Shown here piece by piece: positions 13,878 through 24,530 of a stretch of 64,000 bases of DNA. The position numbers and the translations under genes were made by a program. The stretch is from Davidsoniella eucalypti (taxonomy: Eukaryota > Ascomycota > Sordariomycetes > Microascales > Ceratocystidaceae): NCBI GenBank assembly GCA_004009845.1, contig RMBW01000070.1, forward strand, positions 62,001 to 126,000. The letters run 5' to 3'. The notes under the pieces are model-generated. The model worked only from the letters and a program-made list of their open reading frames with translations. It was not told the DNA's origin and did not search any database. Within the stretch, counting starts at the first letter, position 1. Each line of letters begins with the position of its first letter.

Positions 13878-13958
13878 CTGTATACAGGCCTAAGTTTTGT
13901 CGTGGGATCAGCGTGCAGATCGGTCTCTTGCAAGTAACTGTTTATTCTCGACATGTAC
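13878..13958 (+). repeat. Left terminal inverted repeat of the mariner element
   Basis: 81 bp, the exact reverse complement of 15324-15404. The outermost bases are CTGTATACAGGCC next to the target TA. Tc1/mariner transposases bind such ends. Confidence 0.95.
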
Positions 13959-14227
13959 ACGGTATTATAACTGTACTATACACTGTATTAACCGATGTCA
14001 ACATTATCATTAACAATCCCTTGTTTATTTCTATAATCAGGAAAATGATCATCATCTAGAGGCCTTAGTTGACTAACAAGAAAGACAGTGATGAAATTTG
14101 TTGTGAGATGTTGAAATTGTGCCTATCGGCAAATTTCACGATATTGCTATAATAAATTGAAACTATATGCACTTAAGATCTGTTGAATTCATAGCTGTGT
14201 GTATTAAAATACCATATATATTTCAAA

Positions 14228-15136
14228 CTAGTACCTAGTGTACATCCCATTGGCAGCGATAACAGCCTCACAACGATTCTTCATAGAAATTAGGAGTTCA
14301 TGAAGGTACTCATTGCTAATATTGTCCCAAGCCTCTTGGACTGCATTTCGAAGTTCCTCCGAGCGAAGAATCTCGGAGAAGTTCCTTTGGATATATAACT
14401 TCATCTCATGCCAAACAGCTTCGATTGGGTTGAGGTCTGGCGAGAAAGGTGGCCAATCCAGGACCGTGATACCACGAGATCGAAACTCTTCCATTGTCTG
14501 TCTCGCTTTATGGCAAGGAGCATTATCTTGCATAAACTCTAGACTCTCAGGCTCGAAAGACTTCATAAACTCCATGACTCTCACTAGCTCTTTATATGAC
14601 ATTTGTCGGCCCTCTGGGCTTGCACACACAAACTCAATCAACTCATCGACTTGGGCTGGTGTAAGTTTACGAGGTGGGCCACATGCGTGACGAGGGGTCA
14701 CTGGGTTTCTCATGGCGTATTGGACTTGTCTTAATGTAAGATGAAGACCTGAGGCTACGGCTTGGGTGGTCCATCCAGCATCATTCACGAGAGTTTGAAC
14801 CTCTAATCGAACATCACGAGTAGTATTTCGTGAGCGTATAGAGGTAAGTGAAGCATTGGAAATTTCCGTTGTTTCTAATGTTGGCGAAGGGGTTTGAAAT
14901 TGTTGATCGTTTGAACGGGACTGTGCAATCAACAACTGTCGTCGAACTTGGTGGTATTCTTGCTGTAGCCCTTCATGCTGTCTATTGAGCTGGTTTACTT
15001 CTTCTGCATGTCGTTGTTGGAGCTGTTGGAACTGGAGCTGAAATTCACGTTGTTTACGTGCCCCCTGGCTTCTGAGATCTTGGGTTCTTTGGGATATGTC
15101 TTGAAGTCTAAGCTCTAGATCCGTTATTGTAGACAT
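14228..15136 (-). pseudogene. Tc1/mariner transposase with in-frame internal deletion
   Basis: A 302-residue open frame. The ATG at 15136 is the first true start; the frame is open further up only from a TTG. The N-terminus is a Gln-rich coiled coil (about residues 5-75). A helix-turn-helix region follows (WTTQAVASGLHLTLRQVQYAMR), then PPRKLTPAQVDELI, a DNA-binding segment of this class. Then the frame jumps to the C-terminal catalytic part: QDNAPCH and SPDLNPIEAVW, with 34 residues between Asp and Glu (the DD34E signature). The first catalytic Asp block (a WSDE-type motif) and about 150-200 residues around it are missing, with the frame kept. It could still make a DNA-binding protein, perhaps interfering with active relatives, but not an active transposase. 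The deletion point is around SYKELVRVM/EFMKSF. Confidence 0.88.
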
Positions 15137-15323
15137 AATTAGTAGTTGTATGGTGGTCAAGTAGTATAATAGTCAAGTTGTATAGTAGTATATTAGTATA
15201 ATGGTCTGGTGATATATTTGTATTGTTTTATAATTGTGTTGTGTTATAAGGAGAAAAAAGGTGTAAAAGGATAACTTTTGTTCAGAAAAGCGGGGAATTT
15301 TAAAAGTGGGGAAACTTGAGTAG

Positions 15324-15404
15324 GTACATGTCGAGAATAAACAGTTACTTGCAAGAGACCGATCTGCACGCTGATCCCACGACAAAACTTAGGCCTGTAT
15401 ACAG
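15324..15404 (-). repeat. Right terminal inverted repeat of the mariner element
   Basis: 81 bp, identical in reverse complement to 13878-13958, followed by TA at 15405-15406. Confidence 0.95.
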
Positions 15405-15406
15405 TA

Positions 15407-18368
15407 TATAGATGGACGCATAAGATTTAATGTGATTCGGTGATGTGACGATGCAGAGCGTCATGTGAGCCGCGGGTGTAAAAGAAAATATGCGCAAAGT
15501 ATCATGAACTATCTGTATGCAAGATATGAGCTTCTCCAATCTTCCTGATCTGCAATACCCACAAGTAAATCCCAAGGTCAGCATTTATAACTTTGCCTAT
15601 CTTCAATATATGTTTTTGGTCGTTGATTCTTTAGCACGTTCGTCTTTGTCTATGTACTAGCCGCTTATGTTCCACCTCAATGTTTTACAATTTACTGCGC
15701 CAGCCCGTGCTTAACATCACCGTTTCTATAACTAGGGCATTTTACGAAGCCGATGTGACCCCCACTACGGTATACTACTATACAATATATAATATCACCT
15801 CTCTATACCCGCACGTTCATATCTATGTATGTAAGGTAAGCCTACATAAAGTAATGTTGTGGTTGTTAAGCTTCTAACCCTACAGTGTGTGGGATGGGGG
15901 ATCTTCTCACTGGTGGTGTAAATCTGCAAATTCGACAAGAAACTCTATTACCAGCCTTTCGTAATAATTATCTCCATTTTTCACCAGTCTTCTATCTTCT
16001 ACATAAAGTCACGTAAGGAAAAAAAAGAAAGCTACGACTACATCTTTGCTCGTATATCATCTTATGCTATGAAGAGATGCTCTTGCTCGGTTCTCATAAC
16101 CTACATATCAGCTAATACCAAGTATATGAATTCCTCACCATAGCCTTATTAGGACAGGAAGCCAGACGCAATACTAATCAATACTGGAGCAGGATAATAT
16201 CACGAACTTGATAGTACACAATGAAATATGAACTAAACCAACTGCAGCCGATCTTAAAAAAAAATTAAAAAATTAAAACTGCAGCCGCTAATTTAGTTGG
16301 TTCTTGGCTCTGGGGATAGCCAGGCCACTGTTTCTCGGCCGGCGCCATGATGGGTCTATCGTGTACTTTATAGACATGTATTTATACTTTACACTTACTA
16401 TGTATATCTTCACCCGCATTATCTTTTCTTATACCCACGGTCCATTTGGTATATAATAAACCCATCGTTTTACTATTAACGGCTATAACTATGTATTATG
16501 ATGTCTTGTTTGTGTTACTTGACAAATCAGCAACAGACCTGATGATATCACGACAAGTTCTTGCCTGCAATCTTGATAACTAGCTACTTAATTCCTCAGG
16601 TCACAGCGTTCCAACACAATCAATTACGAAGTAGCCAAATATAGAAATCAGAGTCTTCACACTCATTATACATCTCGGAGTCACTTCGCTCTTCTTCTCC
16701 GACTTCGGTGCAGCCCACCGAAGCCCGCAGCTGCTACGGAACTAGTACAATGTAGTCAATTTCTACATGATAGCTAATGCCTTGATTCAGAACGAAAGAT
16801 TGGCTGAGTAAAGAAGCTAAGGGGAGCAGAGTAGGCGTGTTGATATGATCTATGTCGTGGCTTTACCATTAAGTCGGATTTTAGCATGTTGTTGATCAGT
16901 AGCAGGCAAATACATATATATGCTAAGTTGCCTTTTTGAGCTACTATTTTACTGTCGGTTGTGATATTAAAATGAGATCTAACCCATTCAAAGAGTCTGC
17001 TCGGCCCTAATTTTTTTCTGGTTTCTCTCGTAGGTATTGAAGATACAATAACAGAGGATACGGAGCTGCCAAGACTGGAATATCAAACAATCAGATGTAC
17101 GGCAGGTACACAAGAGTGTCTTTGTATAGTGTCTAGGGTTAGATCTAATCCCCACTTTTCGAGGCATGATCGTTATAGTTTAAGCAACTTTATTCTTTTT
17201 TTATTCTGGGTTTTTTTTTTTACGATGGTCGGGCTGTAACAAAATAGCCAGTATGATATTTCGGTCATTTCATCCGGGCTCTGGAAGTTACTATATAAAT
17301 GGCAGTAGACCAACCTTTCCTGTTCATGTGTACTCTTTCTTTCCCTCCCGCTTTGCCTTTCTCTTATACAAGGCTGCATAAGCTAATTTGAGTCCATATG
17401 AGGCTCATGTTGTATTTACTACCTTATCTACCATCTGCCACTGTATCCTTTGAAGTCGTATCCATGGCTTCACGTATACCTGCCAAGATTCTGTGATGCT
17501 GCCTTGAGGCTCGAGTGCCCTGTAATGCGCATGCGACTTCTGCCGTTCTGATTTCACACTCTATTCGTGTCTACAACTCTTGTCCGAGTCTACGCCATCC
17601 CGGCATTTCTTGCCCTTCTATCGCGATATACACCCTCATGCTTCGCCTACTTTAAATTCGAAACGGAAGTCTAATATCTTTCGTGTAGAAGCTCTCGCTT
17701 GAAGACTCTACATCAGGATGATAACACGGCCAATCTTACATACTCAGACCTACCGTTACAGCCTACTATACAGAAGTGGCCTTGTATCTTTTACCCTTAA
17801 TAAGAGATAGTTGTCAATCTATAATCCGATGAAAAGGTCAAGGTAAAATGCAGCATATAGCTGAATACTCATAACGACACCGGGTAATATCACCCAGTCA
17901 CTGGCGCTTATGTATGGTGGGATAGTTGGTGGTGCTCAATCAACTGTAGTCTGGTTTCCATTCCCATCAAGTGTTGAAACTTATCGTTTTCATGGAAACT
18001 TTGCGCTACGAGGTTCAAGCAAGCTTACTATTCTAATAAGGATTGAGTATATGGTCTTGATACAGAAGCAAAGATAAACATCGACCGAAAGTATTCATTG
18101 CATAAACGATTAGGGGGTATGTCTTTGCGAATGTGACTGAAATAGAAAACAATATATGAAAGAGCGAAAATGATTTATGCCGCTAGTATACACTTCGCCA
18201 CACCAAACTGTGTTTCGAGTGAGCTCAACTCAGTAAAGCCCCATCATACCATTCGACATGTCCCCTCATGCAGAAGGATTATTTGATACAAAGGTCTTTG
18301 ATTCGTGAAAGAAATGATTGTGTGGGTATTGATATGTTTTTCATCATGATATTACTCCAATATCTTCT
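15407..18368. other. 3.0-kb AT-rich intergenic region, no supported gene
   Basis: Short frames only, none resembling a family. The one structured segment is a pair of adjacent stem-loops at 16675-16723 in a locally GC-rich patch; see its own entry. T and A runs occur near 16260 and 17210. Confidence 0.5.
16675..16723. repeat. Two adjacent perfect stem-loops
   Basis: TCGGAG (16675-16680) pairs with CTCCGA (16697-16702) around a 16-nt loop. Immediately after, CTTCGGTG (16703-16710) pairs with CACCGAAG (16716-16723) around a 5-nt loop. The patch is GC-rich inside an AT-rich desert. It could be a transposon terminus; CTAGT follows at 16742-16746, but no partner end was found here. Confidence 0.5.
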
Positions 18369-19728
18369 TCACGCCTTGGGAGTGATAGCATCGGTGCTAG
18401 CCTTGGTTAAGGCTCTCTCCTTACTGCCCCAGTAGTGGTAATCCAGGTAACGGTAACCCTGAGTTAGCTGGGCACCCTCGTTGATAAAGTGACAACCGAA
18501 CAGTAGGAAGTTCCGAGGAGAAACAGCCAGAGCGTAACGCATAAACACGCACGAGTAGACAACCAGAGCACCAGTCATCTGGCCAGAGATTCTATTGTTG
18601 AGAGCAATCATTAGTTTGAGAACGGTCTCCTAGGATGTCATAATAAACCAGAGATTTGGGTAAATCCAAGATAGCATGTCTTACAACACCAGCTTGAAAG
18701 GACTTGTCAATGGAAACAGGGAAACTTACAGAGAAGCATCCTTTTGTGTATCAAGGACGGCGGCGACGGGAATACCAAAGTTAGAGACGGGACCCCAGAA
18801 ATCTAATAGAAAAAAAAACACCGTTAGCAAATACAATAATCCGATGCAAAAATACACAAGATATGCTTGAGTCTCCAAAATCCAGCAGCCCGCAACTAAT
18901 GATATGATCGCTGCCATATCTCTTTTTTCCGATTCTTGATTATCTTCATAGATAAGCTTAGCAGAATCATCGGTATCCCGAACTGATTTGTTCGCTGGTG
19001 CTCACTCGGTAATGATTATCTCTCTCCAAGTCTCGATATGGTCTAATTATTCCCCTAGCACGATGATGGTATTCGCGGAAAACGATATTCCGGGGCAAGA
19101 ATACAAGGTAGTATTCTTGGGGAAAATATAATAATATACCAACAACCATTGGTAAACGATGCTAGCCGGCCTTGTTTTCCAAACTCCGGTTGCAAAGTCC
19201 GGCATATAAACTGAGCCGGTCAACTGCAACAGAGATATAATGACGGAAAATATACGAATGCGCAAGAATATGGCAAACTTCTCAAGTGCCGATGTCGGTG
19301 ATAGAGCTTTTGTGATATTCATAATCGTCTTCTCGTTGCTTGTTGTGTTATACAGAGTCCGACCTGGAGCTTGTCCCAAGAGAGCTCATTTTACGCTTCC
19401 AGTAGAGCAAAGCATGTATCAAAGCGCTTAAGCTAGCTTCTGGTTCGTTTGGTATAGAAGAATCGAGATATCGATATGTTCGAAGTATTCGAGCGGTTGG
19501 CAGGTGTCGCATGATTTGGGCTAAGATCGAAGCTTCCCGATAAGGAAGAGGACGATAACCAAAAGATAAACAGTCATTTTGATCATATCGATTGCGGGCT
19601 TTTGGATGTGATGTTTGAAGACTCTGGTTAAAGTTCTAGATGGGAAAAGACTCACGCGTTGAGCAGACGTAGTCCAGAACGGGGTTGGACCGGATCTTTG
19701 CGTTCAGGGCCTTGATGACAGCAGCCAT
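18369..19728 (-). CDS. MPC1: Mitochondrial pyruvate carrier subunit 1
   Basis: Three exons, 19728-19656, 18802-18730 and 18591-18369, give 369 nt, 122 residues, in the usual range for Mpc1. The protein forms a heterodimer with Mpc2/Mpc3 in the inner mitochondrial membrane and imports pyruvate into the matrix. Family motifs are plain: STHFWGPVSNFGIP, the second hydrophobic segment (TGALVVYSCVFMRYALAV), and SPRNFLLFGCHFINEGAQ with TQGYRYL. Donors are GTGAGT and GTAAGT; acceptors end TTAG and ATAG. The first intron is 853 nt, unusually long for a filamentous ascomycete, and cuts codon CAT of STHFWG; the second is 138 nt. The start gives the usual short N-terminus MAAVIKALNAKIRSNPVLDY. Pyruvate carboxylase, the other pyruvate-branch enzyme here, lies 9 kb away on the same strand. 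Confidence 0.95.
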
Positions 19729-21060
19729 TGTGAATGTGAAAGGCAACCAAAAAAATATCGGTAGAATAGAAAAGAATAAAGACAAAAATTGCGATTCGGA
19801 AAGACAGGAGTCTTTAAAAGGGAACGTAGCCTGGGATTTTTCGTTTCATGAAAAGGGCTTCAAGACAACAGAAAGAACGAATAAAGTTTTAGTAAAAATT
19901 GAGCAAAAAAAAAAGAACCAAGCGAAAATGTTTATCTAATTGGGGGGAAATGGAAGCTGGAAATCCTTCATTCTATCTCTTGGCCTTGTTTGGTCGTTCC
20001 GTTTCCTCTTGAAACAACAAATGAGCTTCAAAAAGGCTGGAATCTTGGCATTATGGAAAAGTATGAAAATCATGGCTTTATAATATATCTCACTTTCTTT
20101 AAGATGTAGCGTACAAACTATTTTATCTCCATCCGTCGTAACGATACAAAACAATCATAACTACATATCTGCCTTGAACTGGCGGACTCCAAAATCGTCT
20201 TGAGGCTCTTGTAGAATCCACCTCCGCCTACCTTACTAAGCAGGAGTCCGTTAACTGTTATTTTCAAGACAACAAACATGAATGAACTTCCCTCTCAAAT
20301 TCATATTTAAGGTACATCGAAAATCAAATACGTCTTATCTCTATTGAGATATATTCATAAAACTTCATTTTACATGATCACTATAGTATATTCAAGTAAA
20401 TGTCGATGAATAACTCTTGATAACTAGTCAACACCAATTACCAACTTGCGGTAAAAAGCCGGCTATGCCTGTTGAGAAAGGCAACAACAAGCGACCACGT
20501 CAAGGCGCTTTTCGCTTCCCTCCTTGGCTAGTATGAGCGTCATAGCACGTGATATGTATATGTACATCTTAGGGTTGGAGTATAGTCAACATTCGGAATT
20601 GGATTCTCAAATACTTGTAGATCGGGGGGGTACCTTTGAGTTTTCGGTGCCTCCTCCTTTGTCCAAAGACGAAAAATTCCCCTTCGTTGTCGGTTTTTAA
20701 GAGCGACCAGCACATATCACCAATGTCGCTGTCCATTCTCTCGCATTTATTGATTTATTTCATGATGCTCCGTTTTGTGAGGCCTTGAGCCCGTTTCTTC
20801 CTCTCTCGAGGGTAATTCTCACCAACGATCGCTCACCCCCTTTTCTCTACACTTTTCGCGATCGCTGGTCTCCCGAGCCTCATCTCCGCTGCTCAGGAAT
20901 TCACACTCACACTCGGAGGGCAACACTTTGAAGGTTCCAGTTGCCCGACATTTCCGGCTCTTCTTTTGTTGTGCTTTGCACTTCATTTGATCATGCCAAA
21001 ACAAATTGTGATAGCTTCTCATTGAGTCGCTCCCTCACAATGAAAACACTTTGGGTTTCC

Positions 21061-21475
21061 ACTGTGTTTTCCAACAACCAACCAGGGGTACGGCTGTGAA
21101 GAAAGTTTAGCTTAATGCTGCTTGACCTCCTCCCGATCCCCCGACACCGACCTCGCGATAGTTGTCTCCTTGAGCATCTCCCTCGCACCCTGAGCACTCT
21201 GGTCTTTTCCTCTGTGTCTCAAACAACCTGCTAGGTGGACAGTGAAGAAACAAGTTTAGCCAGGTTAGCGCTGCTTGTATTCTCCACTGCTTCCACCATG
21301 CGAAATTTGTTTTTTGCTTTCTGTGTTTTCTGTTTTGCTTTTTTAGTTTTAGTTCGGACCTCCACTATGGGGGGATCTTCGAGGACCATTAGGGTTTCTC
21401 GACGTCTAACGATCCACTAGGGTTGGATCCACGTGATCCACATAAAGACGTAAAACGATAAATAAATAAATAAAT
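21061..21475. repeat. Degenerate interspersed repeat, related to 62470-62587
   Basis: Segments near 21061-21135 and 21209-21285 are diverged direct copies of each other (shared blocks CAACAACC, GTGAAGAA, AGTTTAGC, GCTGCTTG). The block at 21270-21310 (GCTGCTTG, then TCTCCACTGCTTCC, then CATGCGAAATTTGT) recurs in the same direction at 62546-62587. The block at 21387-21475 (ATTAGGGT, then CCACTAGGGT, GGATCCACGTGATC, AGACGTAAAA) recurs in opposite direction at 62470-62545. In the 62-kb copy the two blocks abut, so the 21-kb copy looks like an element with inverted ends around a spacer. Confidence 0.55.
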
Positions 21476-21672
21476 ACTTGTAGATAACTTTCTATGAACC
21501 AGGAAGAATAATGATGGAAAAAGTCAGGCTTAACAAATATTGCACATACAATAAATTTAGCACGCCTCATTATTATATGATTGAGGATATAAAAAGAAAG
21601 ACCTACAAAGTGATAATTCGCATAGTTCTGAATATAATACTAATGACCGGCTGATAGAGAGATAAAACAAGG

Positions 21673-21751
21673 TAAATCATAAAGTTTTTTTTTTTTTTTT
21701 TTTTAATTCATTTATCTTATGGAGCTATAGAGCTATGAAGATAAATCATAA
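21673..21751 (-). mobile_element. Tiny poly(A)-tailed retroposed insertion with target duplication
   Basis: A 10-bp direct repeat TAAATCATAA at 21673-21682 and 21742-21751 flanks a 59-bp insert. Read on the minus strand, the insert is a core of about 37 nt containing CATAGCTCTATAGCTCC, then a run of 20 A (plus-strand T 21685-21704). Variable-length target duplications plus a poly(A) tail are the mark of target-primed reverse transcription, so this is probably the 5'-truncated 3' end of a LINE or SINE. Two more cores lie at 26271-26395. Confidence 0.65.
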
Positions 21752-21894
21752 TGTTGATAATGGGACAAATTAAGACGACATGCCATATTTTAATGATAGC
21801 TGACCAAGTAGTGATGGATAGAGACACCAAGCATAGTAATTTATTAACATGAGGAGGGAAAATAAGAGTCGCAACTTAACATGGCTAATTAGCC

Positions 21895-24530
21895 TTAGGC
21901 GAGGTAACGATATGTTGGGACCGAAGATTCTTCGACTCGTTCCATGTAATCTCTAGATATGAGATCCTCAATGCGCTTTTTAATAAGTGAGACATCCGGC
22001 TTGAAGCGAGCAGCCATGATTTTGACAACTTCTGCGATGAGGGCGGAGTGACCAAAAACTTTGCGTTGCCTAAAAGATATTTTGTTAGTTTATCCAGCTC
22101 GATTACGGATGAAATAGTGAAAGTAGTATACTGACTTTAATATACGGACGATGGTGGCATCAATCATGTGGCGACGCATCTCGACCGCTTTAGCTTGAGT
22201 GTCTTTGCGTTCTGAGTCATTCTCAACCTTTGAAGTGGCCACCAAGGCAGGCGCTTTGATACGGAATGTCTTGCTGACGAAAGACTTGTTGAACATGAAC
22301 TTGTCTGTCGCCTTCGGATTTTTTGTCGGAGGCTCTTTGAGCAAGATTCGACATTTTGGCGATACATACAGTGACATGAGTGTCCAGGCAAGATCACGGT
22401 GAGGGATGTTGGTGCTTTCCTCTATCTGTTGGAGAGTCAATGACTCGTCATGCGAAATGTGGTTGAATAGGTCGAGAACAATCATTCCGTAGACGGTGAC
22501 GCTCAATTCGTAGCGCCGCTCCTTTGTGACAGGACCAGAGCCGCCGGGGATTGCCGGAAAGGTACACTTGATATCGGCATGACCTAGAGCACCGATCCAC
22601 GTAAGTACACGGCCTATGTGACGGTCGTTATAGAAGCATTCAATTCTTTCGATGGCAGGCTGTACAGACGCAGGCCATTGACAAACGATTAGTTGATCCT
22701 CGGTGCCAATCTTTTTTGTTTGGCCGAGGATATCAGTTGGCCAGAAACCGGTCGTCAAGAACGTGGCAGAAACCTCAATGCCGTTTGGATCAGATGACTC
22801 TTGAGTGGCACGAATCTTCGAAGTATACTCGGTAGATATCTCGAGATCGTTAAACATATGCTCGAACTTCAAAGTGTAGTTCTTGCCTAGAACATCTTTT
22901 AAACGAGAAACCATAAGCTTCTCGGTGTCGATGCTCTCGTACTTCTTGAACAACAAACGTCGGGAGAGGTGCTTCTGGTAGTACTGCTCGAATAAATCCT
23001 TGTCGTTGAGATAAAGGATGATATTCACTATCGATGCGAGGAGTTCGTGAATTTCTGACTCGTCTTTCCCACGAATGCCGGTGCGGAAGCTTTCGTCGAC
23101 ATAAAGTGCAATGTATTCTGCACAGGAGTCGAATTTGTTGATAAAATCAGAAAAGCCCCGACTGACGCCTGATACCACTGCCACATGACTACTACAGCAT
23201 TCAGTCACTAGTGTTTGCACTTTCTTGTTAAAGGCCATGATTTTTTCCACCCATGTCTTCGCGTGTGATGTTGTCGGTTGGCTGTTGGCGTTTTGAGATG
23301 GCTTGGCGTTGCCTTTGTCATCAGAAGCTGCGATTTCCTGATTATGGGTTGTCTCAATTTCATGGCCTGCATTTGAAACCTTTTTATAGAAACATTGAGT
23401 GAAGATCGGCGTATCTTTGTTCACAATGCTTTCTAGGTCGTGCAGAAGTTTGACGCCTTCGAGATCCATCCGGTCAATCATGGCTTCGAGACCAGTGTTG
23501 TCCAGCGCTACAAACTCAGCTAAGTGACTATTGATGAGATGCTCCTTGATAACTTCTAGCAACGGCTGTATACTAGATTCTTGCAGGTAGGTTTTACAAC
23601 GACTCTCTTCTTCTTCAAGACGCTGGTGACACTTGCGAGCCCACGCCATGGTATCACGCTGGGCGAGAAGCGTCTGGCACTCTTCCTGATAAAATAGGAT
23701 GCTTTGTTCCACAAGCTCTGGCTCGAAGTAAACGGCATAGAGGCGTCTAGAATCTGCCTTGTGTTCATCTTCAACATGACCCTCGAGCATATTGATACAC
23801 CCGCTGATGGCTTGACGATCAATGCATTCGCCTCTTCGTTCCCACTCGATCAACTGAAGAATTGAAGCTATGGCAATATCAACTATTGGCTTGCCATCAA
23901 TCTTTGAATAGAGGACATGTTTTCTGAACATGGCGATGGTAGCGTCAAAGACTAGAGGTTTCTCATTGTCCCGAGTATATCCCCGATCAAGGTACATACA
24001 AACATCAGCAACCATGTTCATGGAGGTTCGATGCTCTGTCCAAAACTCCTTCAAGATGGAGATGAACTTTGTGCCTTGGGTCGCTCGTTCAAGTTTAGAG
24101 CCTAGTCCCTCGAAAACGTGGGCTACGATATTTTTTGAAATACGACTTTTGAAATCTAAGATAACCTCGGTTTGAAGCCAATCTAGTTCGAGCGCAAGGA
24201 TATTTTCATAAAGCCGTGAAGCTGCTCGTTGAATGGTGATGTTATAGACATGGCGGTAGAGCTCCTCAAACACAAGTTCCGACGATTCACGGCGATGAAT
24301 ACTAAGAAATGCGGTCTTCAAAATCTCCCACGGACCATCAAAATCGGACATGCGGGGAGGTATCTGACACCGGTTGAATAGTTGCAATTAGTAAATCGTT
24401 TGATGTTGGATTGAGATATCCGGTGGTCGGTTTTATCAACGATGATACTTACATTATATCTTCCACGATAGCCTGGGACTTTGATTTTGACAGGGACTAC
24501 CCGACTGTTGTTTGAGCGTCCAGACAACAT
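21895..24530 (-). CDS. CUL3: Cullin-3 type ubiquitin ligase scaffold
   Basis: Three exons, 24530-24453, 24363-22136 and 22069-21895, give 2481 nt, 826 residues. Cullins scaffold RING E3 ligases; CUL3 binds BTB substrate adaptors at its N-terminus and Rbx1 at its C-terminus. Visible are the N-terminal helices (WEILKTAFLSIHRRESSELVFEELYRHVY), the cullin-homology core (DLFEQYYQKHLSRRLL, LTTGFWPT, GRVLTWIGALGHADIKCTF) and the winged-helix neddylation domain (IVRILKQRKVFGHSALI). The NEDD8 acceptor lysine should be K769. Its AA|G codon is split by the last intron, so this intron must be removed precisely to make the modification site. Residues about 370-415 are a low-complexity Asn/Gln/Ser/Thr insert. 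Assignment to CUL3 rather than CUL1 or CUL4 rests on the N-terminal and GRVLTW/GHADI similarity. Donors are GTAAGT and GTCAGT. Confidence 0.88.

Larger units (their letters stand above)
13876..15406 (-). mobile_element. Tc1/mariner-type transposon, internally deleted, with perfect 81-bp TIRs
   Basis: The element is 1527 bp (13878-15404), flanked by TA on both sides (13876-13877 and 15405-15406), as expected for Tc1/mariner insertion at TA. Its ends are 81-bp inverted repeats, 13878-13958 and 15324-15404, identical base for base in my reading and starting CTGTATACAGGCC. It carries one minus-strand transposase frame (14228-15136) that has lost its middle. Identical TIRs and a clean TA duplication point to a recent insertion. 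As the transposase lacks its first catalytic Asp, this copy should be non-autonomous. Confidence 0.93.
19729..21894. other. 2.2-kb intergenic region with repeat debris
   Basis: The first part is the MPC1 5' flank. From about 21000 to 21480 there is an old interspersed repeat (separate entry), and at 21673-21751 a poly(A)-type mini-insertion with a target duplication (separate entry). Short open frames in 20819-21420 lie in the repeat debris and match nothing I know. Confidence 0.5.
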
